Shown here: positions 25,545 to 34,710 of the stretch, one piece after another
How positions within the stretch are numbered: position 1 is the first letter of the stretch
Layout: each line of letters begins with the position of its first letter
From: a virus
Virus record (IMG/VR): IMGVR_UViG_3300023110_001773
Coordinates: 1-64,000 of that record
DNA: 64,000 nucleotides
Direction: 5' to 3' (one strand)
Program-made: the position numbers and the translations under genes
Notes under the pieces: generated by a model
The model's input: the letters and a program-made list of their open reading frames with translations, nothing else
Told to the model about the DNA's origin: nothing
The model's database searches: none

Positions 25545-27660
25545 CATGCTTCATAAAGTGATCGTGACTCTTATGGGCAGACGTTTGCATCTTATGTTTG
25601 TCAGCAGGTTTACTGTTCATATACTTGTTCAAAAATTTGGCAGCATGGCCCTTGCTGATCTTGTGCGTCTTCCCATCTTGAAACTGAACCTCTTTACCAA
25701 CAGTAATTGCTTTTCGCATCTGAGGTACAATGTGTTCGATTTCTTTTGCATTAGATGCGTCACTGACTTTTGCGGGTTTAGAGTCTTTCTTGGTAGGAGC
25801 AAGACCTTTCTTGTCATCCGCATCGTAATCTCTTTTTGCCTGAGCAAAAGCCCTGTTAGCAGCGCTCTCTTCAATCTCTTCGTTGGCAATGGCACCTTTG
25901 ATCTCTTTGCTAGTTGCACCAGCCTTCCAAGCAGAGTTTGCAAGTTTAGTGTCTTTTGGATTTTTTCTAAGTTTGTCGAGAAGTTCTTTGCGAGTACCAC
26001 CCTGTGAAGGTGCGTTGATACCAGCGATTGCAACTTCACTGATACCCTTCTTCGCCTTGAGTCTATCCTTTGCAGCAGCGGCATCTTTGTTAGAAATACG
26101 GAAACCACCCGTGTCATGTGATTCCTTATCCTTTGACATCTTGCCAGACTTAGCGTAAGAGTTCTTCATGGTGTAGTTTTCGTTCTTCGCCTTGTGTGCG
26201 TCATCTACACTGTTGAAAAACTTCTTCTTCTCTTCGTCAGACATTGATGCAAGAGACTTGCCAGTTTTCTTCAACATGGCCTGAAACTTTTCTTTGTAGG
26301 ACATTTCTGCGATTTCATCAACAGAATCTTCTTGAGACTCTTCGTTCTGTTTCTGCAATTCTTTCCTAACACGAGGATGATCAGAGAGACCTTTCTTGAC
26401 CTTTTCCATCGCCTTAGATGCACCTGTCATGTTTCCACCAGCATATCTCTTATCACGAGCAATACCCACGCCCATCTTAATATCTTTTGCAGTCATACCC
26501 TCTTCAATTTCGACTTCTTCCTTGATGCCTGGGTCTGTTTCCTTCTCGGTCTTTGCAACTTTACGAGAAAGTCTCTCAGCAGCCTTCTTGGCACGTTGGC
26601 GAGAATCTTCTGCATCGGCGGCAGGGTTCTTAGTTCTATACTCGTCTAATTTTGCCTTCTTAGCTGCAGCAAAGGGGTTGTTCGTGTTCACAGTAGTTTC
26701 CTCTTCGGTCTCTTCTTTGGAGAGTTTAGCGGCAATTGCCATCTCTCTTCTTTTTTCTTTTGACTTACCTTTAAACTGAGGGGCATCAGACTTTTGGAAG
26801 TCTTTGATAACTTCACCCATGTCCATGTCTTCGATCTTTTCGTCAAGTTCTGTTTCTTCGTTTGTGGGTTTTACTCTTTTGAATTTGCGTTCCCACACAC
26901 TATGGTCTTTTCCAGTTTGTTCACCCGCCTGTTTAAGAGTCCACCCTATGCCTGGGGGTCTTTTGCCAACTGGATGTTTAATGCGTTCTGTTTCTAACTT
27001 TTCGTCAAGTTCGACTTCTTCTTTCTTTAGTTTTTTCATCCTTTCACGATGCTTGTCGAAAACAGCTTGTTTTTCCTTTTCACTGGACTGCGGTTTCTTT
27101 CTTGCATCATACTGTCCAGTGTCAACTTCTTCACTGACAGTCTTCCAACTACCACCGGCCTTTTTATACATCTTGGCGGCCCAACCATTGGCGTAAGCAG
27201 AAGGGTAGACATCAAACTTTGATTTTGCCTGCGACTTATACTTAGACCACAATTTTGGGTTTGTTGGGACATTCTTCTCTTCAAGAGTTTCAATGTCCAA
27301 CAAAAATGTTTCCCATTCATTCAGTTCTACATCATCACTTTCATCGGCCGAGTTGATCTCACTCTCTTCGGTCTGATAGCGATTCTTTTGGGTGTGTTGT
27401 CTTGCCCGTTGAAATACCGTATCGTCACCAAGAACGATATACATCATAGAATTCAACAGAGTGTTTACTGCATCTCTTTCCTGTGGCGTTCCAACTTTTC
27501 CCATTTGTAGTTTTTCTAAACCACGTTTTAGGATGGGAAGTTTGCCTGTTGACATCAAACCCTGTCTGACCAACATATCAAGTCTTCTTGACATATCTGC
27601 TTCCAATAGGTCTGTCTGTCCAGAAGCAAGAATATCCCTGATATTTCTTTCAACTGGCAT
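25540..27660 (-). CDS. Large Lys/Glu-rich virion-associated-type protein (706 aa)
   Basis: Highly charged protein with low-complexity KE-rich stretches. It contains KYKSQAKSKFDVYPSAYANG followed by WAAKMYKKAGGSW (residues about 140-170), a short motif found in many marine phage proteins. HPVGKRPPGIGWTLKQAGEQ and YAKSGKMSKDKESHDTGGF are further recognisable blocks. Domain order suggests several basic modules joined by acidic linkers. A late promoter lies upstream; a scaffold or internal virion role is inferred. Confidence 0.75.
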   Translation of the reverse strand: MPVERNIRDILASGQTDLLEADMSRRLDMLVRQGLMSTGKLPILKRGLEKLQMGKVGTPQERDAVNTLLNSMMYIVLGDDTVFQRARQHTQKNRYQTEESEINSADESDDVELNEWETFLLDIETLEEKNVPTNPKLWSKYKSQAKSKFDVYPSAYANGWAAKMYKKAGGSWKTVSEEVDTGQYDARKKPQSSEKEKQAVFDKHRERMKKLKKEEVELDEKLETERIKHPVGKRPPGIGWTLKQAGEQTGKDHSVWERKFKRVKPTNEETELDEKIEDMDMGEVIKDFQKSDAPQFKGKSKEKRREMAIAAKLSKEETEEETTVNTNNPFAAAKKAKLDEYRTKNPAADAEDSRQRAKKAAERLSRKVAKTEKETDPGIKEEVEIEEGMTAKDIKMGVGIARDKRYAGGNMTGASKAMEKVKKGLSDHPRVRKELQKQNEESQEDSVDEIAEMSYKEKFQAMLKKTGKSLASMSDEEKKKFFNSVDDAHKAKNENYTMKNSYAKSGKMSKDKESHDTGGFRISNKDAAAAKDRLKAKKGISEVAIAGINAPSQGGTRKELLDKLRKNPKDTKLANSAWKAGATSKEIKGAIANEEIEESAANRAFAQAKRDYDADDKKGLAPTKKDSKPAKVSDASNAKEIEHIVPQMRKAITVGKEVQFQDGKTHKISKGHAAKFLNKYMNSKPADKHKMQTSAHKSHDHFMKHV

Positions 27661-27695
27661 GTAAATTCTCCAAAATAATATTTAATGTTTCAATA

Positions 27696-27703
27696 TATTT
27701 ATA
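27696..27703 (-). promoter_or_regulatory. T4-type late promoter TATAAATA
   Basis: Exact TATAAATA overlapping the stop of the radical SAM gene, 35 nt upstream of the ATG at 27660, which has a GGAGA site. Confidence 0.8.
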
Positions 27704-29309
27704 AAGATAACTTCTTCTGTTTGTACTCTTCTATAGAATCTTTGACCATTTCTCTGGGTGGATTCATCATACTAGGCAGTTCTCTAAATGTTTTGGTCAA
27801 CATATCATTCTTTGTAAATCCAACTCCCTGCCAATTTGACTGATTAAAGATAGGTACACCACGATCCCAGTATCTTTCGTGTCCAAATATTTCTTCCTGC
27901 ACGCCAATGAATGCTTCAATATAGTCAAAGTGTTCGTTTTTCCAGAGGTAACTACCCATTTGAAACTGTGGTGAGTTTACATCTGGAACCATTTTCTTAA
28001 TTCTCCACTTAAAATAGTCAGCAATATTTGGGTTGTTGTAAATATGATCCAGTCTATCCCCAACTGGTTTAATTTCTATTGGTTGCAAGGTTGTATATCC
28101 ATATTTATCCATATTGTTGGACATATCATTGGGTCTCGAAAACCCGCTATCCCTAATGATGTGTAGAGGAAACATTGATACTGCCTCACCATACCAATTT
28201 TCGTCAATCCATTTGAATGTTTTGTCCAGTGTTTCTCTGGTTTCGTGAGGTAGTCCCCAAATAAAACTCATTTCGCCACGATAAAAATCATTGTGTTTGA
28301 GGAAATATTTCTTTGCTTCTAATATACCAGGCAGGATTTTTTCTGGGTCTCCCCCTTTACCAATTGCTTTAGCAGATGCATGATTCGTAGATTCGATGCC
28401 ATACAAGTGACTGTTAAATCTCATCCTTGCCAGTTCTTCCAGATCACCTTCCCTCATGGTCATTAGATCAGCACGAACATATCCAGTGAAATTTGGTTTG
28501 AAGTCCAATGATTGAACAACATCACCGTACTTTCTTATTTTTTCAACATAATCATTGAATGTGTCATCTGTAATAATGTATTCTGTAAGACCCCACTTGT
28601 CGTAATTTTCTTTGATGTTTGTTTCAAAGTCTTCTTTGCTACGAGTGTAGTCTTCTTTAACCCCTAGAATCGGGAAGTTGCAATAAGAACACTTGAAACG
28701 GCAACCACGAGATGTCTCCATAGAAACAACTTCATAAGGTTTGATAAAATCTCTTTCCTCGTATTTGATGGAGAGTATTGGCCATGGCCATGCGTTGTAT
28801 TCTTTTGTTCTCCAACAATCAACATGTTTCACAACTGGCATATGTGGAAACATCTGAAGATCGACACACTTGGGGTTTCCTTCTAATACTGCTTTGATAC
28901 CAAGTTCTCCGTATCCAGAGACGTAGTAATCTATGTTTGGTATCTGTACAATAGACCACACATCTTGACTACCAGCGCATGTGGTGACATGTGGATAAGT
29001 TTCTTTGATGTGTTTGAACAATTCAAGAACTACTGGGGCGCTAAGAAAAAAGATTCCGCCAATACCAACAAGTCTGGTATCTGGCCCAATCCTACTTTTA
29101 CAAAGTTCTTTTAGTTCTTCAATTGTCCAAGAAAAGATAAAATCTACCACCTCAACATCAAGATCAAACTCATCTCTTATGTAGGTAGCAATTCTATATG
29201 TTCCAGAAGTTCTACTTCTGGTTTCATACACTGGTTCATCACCAAACTCTTTTACTGTATTTGCATATCCCGCCATTCCAGTAAAAAGTAACACATCAAC
29301 TTTTGACAT
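27699..29309 (-). CDS. Radical SAM enzyme with B12-binding-like N-terminal domain
   Basis: 536 aa. METSRGCRFKCSYCNFP gives the CxxxCxxC 4Fe-4S site at about residues 198-214. The N-terminal ~170 residues have the fold pattern of cobalamin-binding radical SAM proteins (LVGIGGIFFLSAPVVLELFK, then YYVSGYGELGI) but no DxHxxG motif. YVRADLMTM and FIWGLPHETRETL are typical of the barrel. It sits among virion-type and SGNH genes; the substrate is unknown. GGATAA precedes the ATG. Confidence 0.88.
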   Translation of the reverse strand: MSKVDVLLFTGMAGYANTVKEFGDEPVYETRSRTSGTYRIATYIRDEFDLDVEVVDFIFSWTIEELKELCKSRIGPDTRLVGIGGIFFLSAPVVLELFKHIKETYPHVTTCAGSQDVWSIVQIPNIDYYVSGYGELGIKAVLEGNPKCVDLQMFPHMPVVKHVDCWRTKEYNAWPWPILSIKYEERDFIKPYEVVSMETSRGCRFKCSYCNFPILGVKEDYTRSKEDFETNIKENYDKWGLTEYIITDDTFNDYVEKIRKYGDVVQSLDFKPNFTGYVRADLMTMREGDLEELARMRFNSHLYGIESTNHASAKAIGKGGDPEKILPGILEAKKYFLKHNDFYRGEMSFIWGLPHETRETLDKTFKWIDENWYGEAVSMFPLHIIRDSGFSRPNDMSNNMDKYGYTTLQPIEIKPVGDRLDHIYNNPNIADYFKWRIKKMVPDVNSPQFQMGSYLWKNEHFDYIEAFIGVQEEIFGHERYWDRGVPIFNQSNWQGVGFTKNDMLTKTFRELPSMMNPPREMVKDSIEEYKQKKLSL

Positions 29310-29331
29310 TTTTTATCCATTCATAAAGATA

Positions 29332-29580
29332 TTAATAAATTTTTTTCAAATCGTACCCAACATCACCCACCATTTTTATTTCGTGTCTCTTTCCTTCCAT
29401 ATCAACAAAAATAATATGTTTGGTAGTAAGTTTTACTATTTTTTTACAATGATATGTCTTTGGGGCCCCAGACTCAATTCGTGAACCATCCGGCATAACT
29501 TGCGCTGGGCCTGGGAAGAATACAGTAAGTTCATATTCTTCTGTGAACCATAGTTTGATTTTTTCTATTAACCATTTCAT
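29332..29580 (-). CDS. Hypothetical conserved protein (82 aa)
   Basis: MKWLIEKIKLWFTEEYELTV, then VFFPGPAQVMPDGSRIESGA. Small beta-rich protein with a basic N-terminal helix, similar in style to short T4-like cyanophage proteins. GAGGAAAT precedes the ATG. Function unknown. Confidence 0.68.
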   Translation of the reverse strand: MKWLIEKIKLWFTEEYELTVFFPGPAQVMPDGSRIESGAPKTYHCKKIVKLTTKHIIFVDMEGKRHEIKMVGDVGYDLKKIY

Positions 29581-29589
29581 TTGATTTCC

Positions 29590-30546
29590 TCAAGCAAAGT
29601 TAAGGGTATTCATAGACGGGCCTATCAAACCAATAATATCATCCGCCCAGATTTTATGAGTTTCAGCGCCTGGGTGTATCAAATCTCTTGCCATACTTAT
29701 ACCATCAAAAGAATCATTTCCTCTAGCCAGCTGCCATTCATAGTGGCCCCATGCTCTATACTCTTTACGAAATTCATGTGCAGAATCAACAATAAAAACT
29801 GGAATTTTCATTTCTTTTGCTATTGTTTGAAGCATAACAATGTTTTTTGATGTTTGGACAAGGTTGTTCATATCGTTTAAGATAGAACAATATTCCATAC
29901 TGTACATTTCTTCTTTCGTTGGGTTTTTCTTTATTGTATTTGCAGAACAAGACCTTATATTAAAACCAGAAAAAAAATTCCATCGTCTAGGAGGGGGATT
30001 CAACACAACAATTGCTTTTGGATTTTTTACATCGGTTCTTAACATAAACATAGCATGTAAAACTGCTAAATCCAATCCAGTGCCAGGAACACCAAAGTTG
30101 AAATCCGCACAATCAAAGTATTTAGATACTATGTGTGAGAAAGTTTTTTCTTTTGGCAATCCGACACCAAAAGTGTGACTGCATCCATAAAACACAATCC
30201 CCTCTTTATCATAACTATCATCAATTCTAAACCCATCCGAGTTTAAATTATAATTGATTGCTACTGGAACACCTTTCTCGGTTATCCACCCAAAGTGTTC
30301 CAAACACTTTAACCTTACTTTATCTTTTTTGTTTTTTTTAAATGCGTCTAAATTATCAGTTGACATCCAGTGAACAAGATGATCTCTGTTTTCTTGATAT
30401 TCTGTTTCAGCAAACTGTAAATTGACACCACCAATAGACCTTCTTAGGTTCACCAGTTCTTCTTGCGGTAGACATATACTATGTTCCCACCCGAGGCCTC
30501 GTCCCAAATAAGTTCTTACATATTCTAAAACTTTATCAACTTTCAT
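29590..30546 (-). CDS. SGNH/GDSL-fold protein 4
   Basis: 318 aa. NYNLNSDGFRIDDSY precedes block I, FYGCSHTFGVGL (Ser retained, Cys in place of Asp). FGVPGTGLDL fits the GxN region and ARDLIHPGAETHKIWADD is a clear catalytic Asp/His block. It is the closest relative of protein 3 at 19354-20172. Likely an acyl-esterase or acyltransferase fold; substrate unknown. Confidence 0.78.
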   Translation of the reverse strand: MKVDKVLEYVRTYLGRGLGWEHSICLPQEELVNLRRSIGGVNLQFAETEYQENRDHLVHWMSTDNLDAFKKNKKDKVRLKCLEHFGWITEKGVPVAINYNLNSDGFRIDDSYDKEGIVFYGCSHTFGVGLPKEKTFSHIVSKYFDCADFNFGVPGTGLDLAVLHAMFMLRTDVKNPKAIVVLNPPPRRWNFFSGFNIRSCSANTIKKNPTKEEMYSMEYCSILNDMNNLVQTSKNIVMLQTIAKEMKIPVFIVDSAHEFRKEYRAWGHYEWQLARGNDSFDGISMARDLIHPGAETHKIWADDIIGLIGPSMNTLNFA

Positions 30547-30562
30547 AATAAATTAAATAACC

Positions 30563-31081
30563 TTATGTCAACCTAACACGAACAGTTCCACCGTTATCGT
30601 AGTATGCTTGGCCGATTGCAATGCCAGCAGAAGCAGCAGATGATTCATTTGTATATGGGCCAGGCAGATTCCAACCAGAACCATCTTGCAGTTCTGTAAT
30701 TGTGGTAGCGGTGGCCAACTCTGTATCCAAGTTTGCGGTCTGTAAAAATGCAGATAAGTCAACTGTATTACCATTACTTATAGTTAAATCAGTACCAGCA
30801 ATACTAAGTGTCTGCGAATCAGTATTCTGTCCTGACAAAGAACTTAGATCAGCACTATTGCCACCAGAAATGGATAGAGTATTTGTCCCAGAATCCCAAG
30901 AAATTGTTTGTGAGGAACCACCCCCACCAGTGTTTATAATAACACCGCCTGGAGTAGAACCATCAGAAATTCTGAGAGTAGTGGTGGTGGGATCATAGAA
31001 AATTTCTCCAGCAGAACCCACAAAGGTGGTTGCGTCAGACCCACCCAATTGTTCTACGAAATTTCTAAATACAGTAGTCAC
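30563..31081 (-). CDS. Tail-fibre-like or virion beta-rich protein (172 aa)
   Basis: It starts at a GTG overlapping the previous TAG (TAGTG), with GGTGG upstream. VGSAGEIFYDPTTTTLRISD and GTPGGVIINTGGGGSS are typical of phage fibre or decoration modules; the middle repeats SQTLSIAGTDLTISNGNTVD-like beta strands. Probably virion surface. Confidence 0.75.
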   Translation of the reverse strand: MTTVFRNFVEQLGGSDATTFVGSAGEIFYDPTTTTLRISDGSTPGGVIINTGGGGSSQTISWDSGTNTLSISGGNSADLSSLSGQNTDSQTLSIAGTDLTISNGNTVDLSAFLQTANLDTELATATTITELQDGSGWNLPGPYTNESSAASAGIAIGQAYYDNGGTVRVRLT

Positions 31082-31365
31082 TAGCAGTTCCACCTTCTTC
31101 TTGCGGCCTTACCTCTTTCGCCTGTCCAACTACGAGATCGAGCGCAGAATGATTTGCGTCTCTTTGCGTCTTTGCTACCAGGCTTTAGTTTACTGGGCGG
31201 AGTAGTAACTGCGGTTTGCAATTTAGAGCCTGGGTTTTGGCGGCGATACTTTTCGACACCTTTTTTGGTTAAGCCAGCACCTTTGCTAACAGGAAGTTTA
31301 TGACCACCCTTGACGGTCATACCCTTCATACCTTCTTCGCCCAAAAATTCTAGGAAAGTTTTCAT
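31081..31365 (-). CDS. DUF6321-like conserved protein (94 aa)
   Basis: GAGLTKKGVEKYRRQNPGSK, LQTAVTTPPSKLKPGSKDAK and RRKSFCARSRSW match the conserved block I know as DUF6321 in marine phages. Strongly basic. A related block is embedded in the large protein upstream (31362-33674). Function unknown. Confidence 0.8.
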   Translation of the reverse strand: MKTFLEFLGEEGMKGMTVKGGHKLPVSKGAGLTKKGVEKYRRQNPGSKLQTAVTTPPSKLKPGSKDAKRRKSFCARSRSWTGERGKAARRRWNC

Positions 31366-33674
31366 TTCTTTTTCACCTTAAATTTCTTAGCCTTTTGTGC
31401 CGAAGCAGAAGACTTTGCGGATGAAGCTTTATACTTCTTCGCCTTCTGTGGTTTTTTGTTGGTAGATGTAAGTCGTTTCAATTCATTCTTTCTAATGATT
31501 GGAACCATTCTCTGTGCAAGTCTAGAGATCAGTCCTGTAAATCGTTTTGACATAGCCTCAATTCTAGCCTTTTCGGCAGGAGGCATGGAAGACATGTCTC
31601 TCCCTCTAGCAAGTCTGGACTTAATCATGTTTCTTGCACCACGAGTTGCCCTTCTCTTAACCCTAGCAGGATCGGCGGCTCTCCTAGATGCTCTCATTCT
31701 AGCAACTTTGAGTTTCTGTCTGTTTCTTCTAGCGTTAAAACGCCTCTTCATTCTACCTTGAATAGACAGGGCTTCAAGAATGTCCACGTTGTCGTGAATA
31801 TCTGATTCTTCATCGTCATCTTCTTCTGCTGAATCAAAGTCTTCTAATTCTTCTGAATCGTACATACCCAAACCTATCATCTCATCAAAATCCATATTGT
31901 CAATTTGAACTTCCATGTCGGCAATATCTTCCGATGTGAAGATAGAATCAACATCCATTTCCAAAACTTCCATCTCTTCTTCACATCCACAGTGTTCTTT
32001 TATTTTTAGTTTATCAAGAACCATCTGTCTAGCTTTTTGGCCAAGGTCTTTGAAGTGATATAGGTTTTCACTATCCTTTGTGTGTTTCTTACCAGTCATA
32101 ACTTGTCCATCGTGGGCGTGTTGATCACCCTTCCATTCAGTACCATCTTTCTTATAGTGACCATCGGTTTTCCACGAATGATTCTCACCTTCTTCGATCT
32201 TTGTTTTGTAGTGATATTTGTTGGTGGTTTGATTTTTCTTGGTAGTAGAGCCTGGTTCGCCTGGAGTCAAGGCCTTGAAGTATTGTGTACCTTCTGGTCT
32301 TCCCCACTCGTATCGACTAATCTGTTTGTCTTCCTTCTGATACATTTTTGCCAGAGTTCTAGCATCAACCTTGTCGGAAATCGTTCTTGCTACTTGTGCA
32401 GCATAGTATTCAATACCGTGTTTGAGTTTGCCGCCACCTTCTCTCTTCTTTCTATCGATAATAGGTTTCAGAGTTTTGAGTGCGGTGTTATAGTGAACTC
32501 TATGAACAGTTTTGGCAAGTGGGTCTTTCATCCACTGAAATGTTTCTTTTTGAGTTTTTGAGGAATCAACTGCTTTTGCAGAAGTATCCTTCATTTTCTT
32601 GATCATATCCGTATAAAACTTTTGACGGGCTTCCAAATCTATACCGTGGTGAGTTTTGAGTCGTCTATTGAGACGTTCTGCTGCAGAAAGTTTTGCTGCC
32701 TCTTTGACATCCGTCTTGACCATGATGGGTTTACCACCCTTGCCCTTTCTATCGGCAACGGGGTCTTTTCTTCTCTTGCGTCTGGCAGAAGTCGCCCTAT
32801 CGTCCTTGTCCATACTGTGTGCCTTTTGTCTCGGCATACACTTGGGTTTACCTTCGCCAGGCTCTCTTGCACATTGACCTTTGATTTCTCCATCCGTACC
32901 TACACGAACCCAATCACCTTTGGGATGATCTTTACTAAACCAATTACGGAGGTCTTCTCTTATGCCCCTCTGTTGTTTTTGGTCACGAATCCATCGTTGA
33001 GCGATATAATTATGGGAAGTTTTTACCCACCGACCAACCTTGCGATAGGCGTGCATAATTCCACTTTGATAGTCTGAACCCTCTGAGTTATCAATAATAA
33101 CAAAATCGTTTCCAAACAAGTTCTGAAACTTACCAATATTCTTTTGTGTTTCTTTCCACATGAAACCCAGTGAAACATTGTCAATAGTTCTGGCTCGATT
33201 TGCATTTCTTTTTCTAGCAGTCTCTCTGTCAGCATTGACAAAAATCATCATTGTCTGGTAACCTAGAGTCTCAAGTGCGTTTTTCTGTTTTTCTATCTTA
33301 GCGTAATCTTTACCAGTACCGTCAATGACAAGACCAAGACGCCCTTCAATATATTGGTCTTGCCTTTTATTAGTTATGTATTTTGCTCGGTCACGCATCG
33401 CCTGACCTTTTGGGCTAGAGATGAAGTCAGTAATTGCTTTTTTCGCCGGGTCTCTTCTAGAAGAGTATGATTGCATAACTCCAGCTTTCTTTAATGCATT
33501 CTCAAACGCATCATCAGAGTTGATAGTCTTTAACCCAAAAGTAGACAGTGCAGTCTGTCCAACGACAAATGACTTACCGCTACCAGGCCCGCCGGCTAAG
33601 AAAACCGCTTTGAAGATGGCAGGGTCATTGACACCTTCTTCTAGAGGTAGAAAATCTTTGAAAGTCTTATCCAT
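31362..33674 (-). CDS. P-loop kinase fused to basic phage modules (770 aa)
   Basis: N-terminal P-loop domain with AVFLAGGPGSGKSFVVGQ (residues 24-40) and VIDGTGKDYAKI, in the style of zeta-toxin or AAA-type kinases. Then comes a DUF5872/DUF6321-like block (FSKDHPKGDWVRVGTDGEIK, CAREPGEGKPKCMPRQKAHS), a helical middle, an acidic stretch (about 590-650) and a very Arg/Lys-rich C-terminus. A TATAAATA element ends 6 nt before the ATG and no Shine-Dalgarno is visible. Probably a late gene; the kinase substrate is unknown. Confidence 0.8.
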   Translation of the reverse strand: MDKTFKDFLPLEEGVNDPAIFKAVFLAGGPGSGKSFVVGQTALSTFGLKTINSDDAFENALKKAGVMQSYSSRRDPAKKAITDFISSPKGQAMRDRAKYITNKRQDQYIEGRLGLVIDGTGKDYAKIEKQKNALETLGYQTMMIFVNADRETARKRNANRARTIDNVSLGFMWKETQKNIGKFQNLFGNDFVIIDNSEGSDYQSGIMHAYRKVGRWVKTSHNYIAQRWIRDQKQQRGIREDLRNWFSKDHPKGDWVRVGTDGEIKGQCAREPGEGKPKCMPRQKAHSMDKDDRATSARRKRRKDPVADRKGKGGKPIMVKTDVKEAAKLSAAERLNRRLKTHHGIDLEARQKFYTDMIKKMKDTSAKAVDSSKTQKETFQWMKDPLAKTVHRVHYNTALKTLKPIIDRKKREGGGKLKHGIEYYAAQVARTISDKVDARTLAKMYQKEDKQISRYEWGRPEGTQYFKALTPGEPGSTTKKNQTTNKYHYKTKIEEGENHSWKTDGHYKKDGTEWKGDQHAHDGQVMTGKKHTKDSENLYHFKDLGQKARQMVLDKLKIKEHCGCEEEMEVLEMDVDSIFTSEDIADMEVQIDNMDFDEMIGLGMYDSEELEDFDSAEEDDDEESDIHDNVDILEALSIQGRMKRRFNARRNRQKLKVARMRASRRAADPARVKRRATRGARNMIKSRLARGRDMSSMPPAEKARIEAMSKRFTGLISRLAQRMVPIIRKNELKRLTSTNKKPQKAKKYKASSAKSSASAQKAKKFKVKKK

Positions 33675-33680
33675 AAGGAC

Positions 33681-33688
33681 TATTTATA
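33681..33688 (-). promoter_or_regulatory. Late promoter TATAAATA abutting an ATG
   Basis: Exact TATAAATA with 6 nt (GTCCTT) before the ATG at 33674; the predicted start of transcription is at or beside the start codon. Confidence 0.75.
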
Positions 33689-33899
33689 ATACCTTAACTA
33701 ACTTAGAGATAGCATCAACAACCTTAGCAGCAAGAATTTTCATACTCTCATCTTTAATATCTTCTCTGATTGATTCGATATCAGTAAAGTCTTGAACAAG
33801 TTCTTCGTATTCATCTTGGGAAATCATACCACCGTCTAAGAGTTCATTGAGTTCTCTGACTTTTTGTTCGTACTTCTTAATTAATGCGTCTTCGCTCAT
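33684..33899 (-). CDS. Hypothetical helical protein (71 aa)
   Basis: Heptad-like acidic protein (ALIKKYEQKVRELNELLDGG). It overlaps the lipoprotein gene by 4 bp. No membrane segment. Function unknown; co-located with lysis-type genes. Confidence 0.7.
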   Translation of the reverse strand: MSEDALIKKYEQKVRELNELLDGGMISQDEYEELVQDFTDIESIREDIKDESMKILAAKVVDAISKLVKVL

Positions 33900-34267
33900 T
33901 TCATTCTACTCCCAGCTACGGCAAGTGCCTCTTCTACTATAGAGGAAATATTTCCCCACTTGATTCTACAATAACCCTCAGACGGGTCTTGTCTGTTTCT
34001 CAACTCAGTGGTTAGATCATGAATCTGTGTATAGATTTTTTGATTTGTTTCGTTCATGGTATGTTCTGAATACTTTTCCAAGAAAGCAGAATAAGACCAT
34101 GCCAGTTGAATCTGGTCTGAGGAACAATCCTTTGTGTTTTCTGAAATTACACCCAAGTGTACCAAATTACCATATTCCACATTATCAAACTTATCTGGTA
34201 TTAAATTGCTAAGGCTAGAACACCCAACCAATACCGTTGTTAAAACACCAACTAAAAAACCTTTCAT
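33896..34267 (-). CDS. Small lipoprotein next to the lysozyme gene (123 aa)
   Basis: Signal peptide ending in the lipobox LVGC (MKGFLVGVLTTVLVGCSSLS), so the mature Cys would be lipidated. The mature part is soluble and helical with two further Cys. It overlaps the lysozyme gene by 4 bp. A role in lysis or in the periplasm is possible, but a better spanin pair lies at 41174-41909. Confidence 0.75.
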   Translation of the reverse strand: MKGFLVGVLTTVLVGCSSLSNLIPDKFDNVEYGNLVHLGVISENTKDCSSDQIQLAWSYSAFLEKYSEHTMNETNQKIYTQIHDLTTELRNRQDPSEGYCRIKWGNISSIVEEALAVAGSRMK

Positions 34268-34710
34268 ACTGACTCCAAACGACTCATCAACCTCTCTGCT
34301 CTGTTGGTGACCTGTTTATACCACAAAGAATCTCTTCCCTCTACTGCGGCATTTTTCCAATCACCCTCTAAGAGAGCTTCATTCATTTTTTTAAACTTGG
34401 ATAATCGGGTACGTCCCATATTAAACATCATGTTGACCAATATCTGCTGGACTTCATCGGGAAAATCTCGAAAACACCCCTCCCCGTATAAAGCATCACA
34501 TTCTCGGATTGCTGTCTCCAAATCTCTATCAAATACCTCTCTGACTCTTTCTTCGTCCACTGGAGTTCCAATTGGTTTTCCGATCTCCTCGTCACCCTCA
34601 ACGATGAGGTGTCCGACTCCGAAAGTAGGATATCCAAGGTGATCATTGTAGATTTCATACACTACACCCTCGTCTATCTTTAATTGTTCGTATACTGCCT
34701 CTCTGTTCAT
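34264..34710 (-). CDS. e: T4-type lysozyme (GH24 endolysin)
   Basis: 148 aa. KIDEGVVYEIYNDHLGYPTF then GVGHL aligns with the T4 lysozyme active site: Glu in DEG, Asp in YND and Thr in PTFGVGHL. NMMFNMGRTRLSKFKKM and NRAERLMSRL match the C-terminal lobe. No signal peptide, so it would need a holin for export. It cleaves peptidoglycan at lysis. Confidence 0.93.
   Translation of the reverse strand: MNREAVYEQLKIDEGVVYEIYNDHLGYPTFGVGHLIVEGDEEIGKPIGTPVDEERVREVFDRDLETAIRECDALYGEGCFRDFPDEVQQILVNMMFNMGRTRLSKFKKMNEALLEGDWKNAAVEGRDSLWYKQVTNRAERLMSRLESV

Noticed and set aside
25546-26158. Long plus-strand open frames opposite the KE-rich protein
   Set aside because: They are the complement of a Lys/Glu-rich gene, which seldom yields stops on the other strand; they have no ribosome-binding site or motif.
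33896-34267. Lipoprotein beside lysozyme as the o-spanin
   Set aside because: It has no overlapping inner-membrane partner; the pair at 41174-41909 fits the spanin pattern better.
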